Positions 62,332-64,000 of a DNA stretch of 64,000 bases are shown here, piece by piece. The notes beneath the pieces are model-generated. The model did not search any database. It saw only the letters and a program-made list of their open reading frames with translations, and was not told the DNA's origin. The stretch's first letter is position 1. Each line of letters starts with the position of its first letter. Position numbers and translations under genes: made by a program. Origin of the DNA: Mesorhizobium ciceri biovar biserrulae WSM1271 (GTDB taxonomy: Bacteria; Pseudomonadota; Alphaproteobacteria; Rhizobiales; Rhizobiaceae); the NCBI RefSeq assembly GCF_000185905.1, contig NC_014923.1:310001-374000 (forward strand), read 5' to 3'.

Positions 62332-64000
62332 TCATTCGGCGGCCTGAAGTTCGGGCCGCGCCGGCGTACTCGACAGGCGTTCGAGCAGCCTTTGGCGCTC
62401 GCCGGCGGCCTTTTGCGCGCTGGCTTGACGGACGTGGCCATAGCCGCGGATGAGGGCAGGCACCGAGGCCAGCGCAACCGCCGCATCGACCCTGGCTGGG
62501 GCCAACGATCCGGCGATGAGCTCCAGATCCGCCTCGTACCGCGCCAGCAGCTGCCGCTCCATGCGCCGTTCGGCGGTGTAGCCGAACAGGTCGAAGGCAG
62601 TGCCGCGCAGGCCCTTCATCGCCGCCAGCACGCGAAAACCCTTCATCATCCACGGGCCGAAGCTCGATTTCCGCGGGCTTCCGTCATTGCCGCGACGGCC
62701 CATGATCGGCGGAGCGAGGTGGAATTCGAGCCTTTCGTAGCTCTGGAACTGCTTGCCCAGTTCGGCGGCGAAAGAGCCGTCCGTGTAAAGACGCGCCACC
62801 TCGTATTCGTCCTTGATCGCCATCAGCTTGAACAGGTTCCTGGCGGCAGCCTGCGACACCGCGGTCGAACCAGGCACGGCCTTCGCTTCGGCGGCGCGCA
62901 ACGCGGCCAGTTTTCCGGCATAACGCCTGCCATAGGCGGCGTTCTGATAGGCGGTCAGGAAGGCGACGCGGCGGGCAATGATGTCGTCCAGCGTCTCGGC
63001 GGTATCCGTGGCCTGGCCTGCCTTTCCAGCCGCGGTCGGGCCCGGCTGGGCAACCAGCCCGCGCACGAAATCCGGCTGATGGGCAGCGCGACGGCCCCAG
63101 CGGAAGGCGGCGATGTTCATCGCCACGGCTTCGCCATTGAGCTCGATCGCCTTCTCGACCGCCTCGGCGGACAGCGGCAGGCCGCTGTGCTGGAAGGCAA
63201 AGCCAAGCATGAACATGTTGGCGCCGAGCGAATTGCCGAAAAGTGCCGTGGCAGTGCGGGTGGCATCGAAGAAATGTGCCTTGTCGTCGCCCGCAGCCGC
63301 GCGGATCGCCTTTTTCAGCCGCTCTATCGGCAACGAAAAATCGGCCGAGCGGGCGAATTCGCCGGGCATGATCTCGGCGGTGTTGGCGACGAAGATGGTG
63401 TGGCCCTCGCGCACCGCGGTCAGCACCTTCTTGGCGCCCGACACGACGAGATCGCAGCCAAGCACGAGATCGGCCTTCCCTGCCGAAACGCGGATCGCAT
63501 GGATGTCGTCCGGGGTACGGGCGATGCGGACATGGGTGAACACCGAGCCGCCCTTCTGGGCGAGGCCGGCCATGTCGATCATGCCGCAGCCCTTGTCCTC
63601 AAGATGCGCCGCCATGCCGAGCACCGCACCGACGGTGACGACGCCGGTGCCGCCGACGCCGTCGATGATCGCCGCCCAGCCCTGCTCGCCAAGCGGGAAT
63701 TGCGCCGGAACGGGCACGCCTTCCAGCGGATCGGCCTGGCCGGCCAGGCCCTCGGCCTTGCGGATCTTGGCGCCGTGCACAGTGACGAAGGACGGGCAGA
63801 AGCCGTTGACGCAGGAGAAATCCTTGTTGCAGCTCGACTGGTCGATCTTGCGCTTGCGGCCGAATTCGGTCTCGACCGGCTGGATCGAGACGCAGTTCGA
63901 CTGTACGCCGCAATCGCCGCAGCCTTCGCAGACCAGTTCGTTGATGAAGACGCGCTTGTCGGGATCAGGGAATGTGCCGCGCTTGCGGCGGCGGCGTTTT
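62332..64000 (-). CDS. indolepyruvate ferredoxin oxidoreductase family protein, N-terminal part outside window
   Basis: About 556 C-terminal codons; the frame stays open through base 64000. Nearest the window edge is a ferredoxin-like motif C-E-G-C-G-D-C-G-V-Q-S-N-C. Then G-G-T-G-V-V-T-V-G-A-V-L-G and M-A-G-L-A-Q-K-G-G-S-V-F-T-H form the gamma (POR-type) domain, and the final 200 residues are the C-terminal extension usual in long alphaproteobacterial fused enzymes. These decarboxylate aryl or branched 2-oxo acids to acyl-CoA with ferredoxin. Only the ThDP part is missing here because of the window end. Confidence 0.88.
   Translation of the reverse strand, partial: KRRRRKRGTFPDPDKRVFINELVCEGCGDCGVQSNCVSIQPVETEFGRKRKIDQSSCNKDFSCVNGFCPSFVTVHGAKIRKAEGLAGQADPLEGVPVPAQFPLGEQGWAAIIDGVGGTGVVTVGAVLGMAAHLEDKGCGMIDMAGLAQKGGSVFTHVRIARTPDDIHAIRVSAGKADLVLGCDLVVSGAKKVLTAVREGHTIFVANTAEIMPGEFARSADFSLPIERLKKAIRAAAGDDKAHFFDATRTATALFGNSLGANMFMLGFAFQHSGLPLSAEAVEKAIELNGEAVAMNIAAFRWGRRAAHQPDFVRGLVAQPGPTAAGKAGQATDTAETLDDIIARRVAFLTAYQNAAYGRRYAGKLAALRAAEAKAVPGSTAVSQAAARNLFKLMAIKDEYEVARLYTDGSFAAELGKQFQSYERLEFHLAPPIMGRRGNDGSPRKSSFGPWMMKGFRVLAAMKGLRGTAFDLFGYTAERRMERQLLARYEADLELIAGSLAPARVDAAVALASVPALIRGYGHVRQASAQKAAGERQRLLERLSSTPARPELQAAE

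Overview
The window looks like chromosomal DNA of a Rhizobiales alphaproteobacterium, most likely Mesorhizobium. The inference rests on uniformly high GC, the run TIGR02300 gene - aroA (class II, CP4-like) - cmk - rpsA, the many ABC uptake systems, the three-gene proton-translocating transhydrogenase next to an aa3-oxidase subunit IV gene, and non-phosphorylating sugar-acid pathways. There is no phage, IS element or CRISPR array. Core genes (aroA, cmk, rpsA, gyrB, pntB) alternate with catabolic cassettes.

Layout. 1-717: end of a sarcosine oxidase operon (alpha subunit 3' end, soxG). 1336-12399, minus strand: a ten-gene organosulfur operon containing alkanesulfonate monooxygenase (ssuD), an FAD/NAD(P)-binding protein, dimethylsulfone monooxygenase (sfnG), a complete branched-chain-amino-acid-type ABC importer, sfnB and an FMN reductase. 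12641-20941: a GntR-controlled sugar cassette with a ribose-type ABC importer on the minus strand and, divergently, gntR, an L-rhamnose mutarotase family gene, a UxaA-family dehydratase and an SDR. 20956-30913: a second GntR-controlled cassette, convergent with the first, with araFGH, aldose 1-epimerase, sugar dehydrogenase, arabonate dehydratase and a DHDPS-family enzyme on the minus strand, and gntR-dgoD on the plus strand. It looks built for L-arabinose and D-galactose oxidation.

31106-36006 holds tRNA-Ala(GGC), the TIGR02300 gene, aroA, cmk, rpsA and a strong terminator. 36030-44699 holds an SDR and then an arginine/methylarginine cassette: a guanidino-oxopentanoate decarboxylase-like TPP enzyme, TetR, a DDAH-like hydrolase and a polar amino acid ABC importer. 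A G-quadruplex-prone tandem repeat and an Ldh/DpkA-like reductase follow. 44936-49081 has a small secreted protein, DoxX, an NDUFA9-like protein, a cytochrome P450 and an NADPH-FMN reductase. 49532-54730 has gyrB, a 25-residue membrane peptide, a membrane protein and a membrane-anchored hydrolase. 54865-58284 is pntB-pntAB-pntAA and aa3 oxidase subunit IV. 58490-64000 has a DUF3096 peptide, a FeeM-like N-acyl amino acid synthase, a GGDEF/EAL protein and the 3' part of an indolepyruvate ferredoxin oxidoreductase gene.

Several starts were moved inward from the longest open frame, using Shine-Dalgarno sequences, signal peptides and 4-base stop/start overlaps. The most notable items are the sulfur operon with an unexpected importer class, a GntR operator family repeated at three promoters, a tandem duplication of a translation start, the G4-forming repeat, a class II EPSP synthase with Gly at the glyphosate-tolerance position, and two very short membrane-peptide genes.
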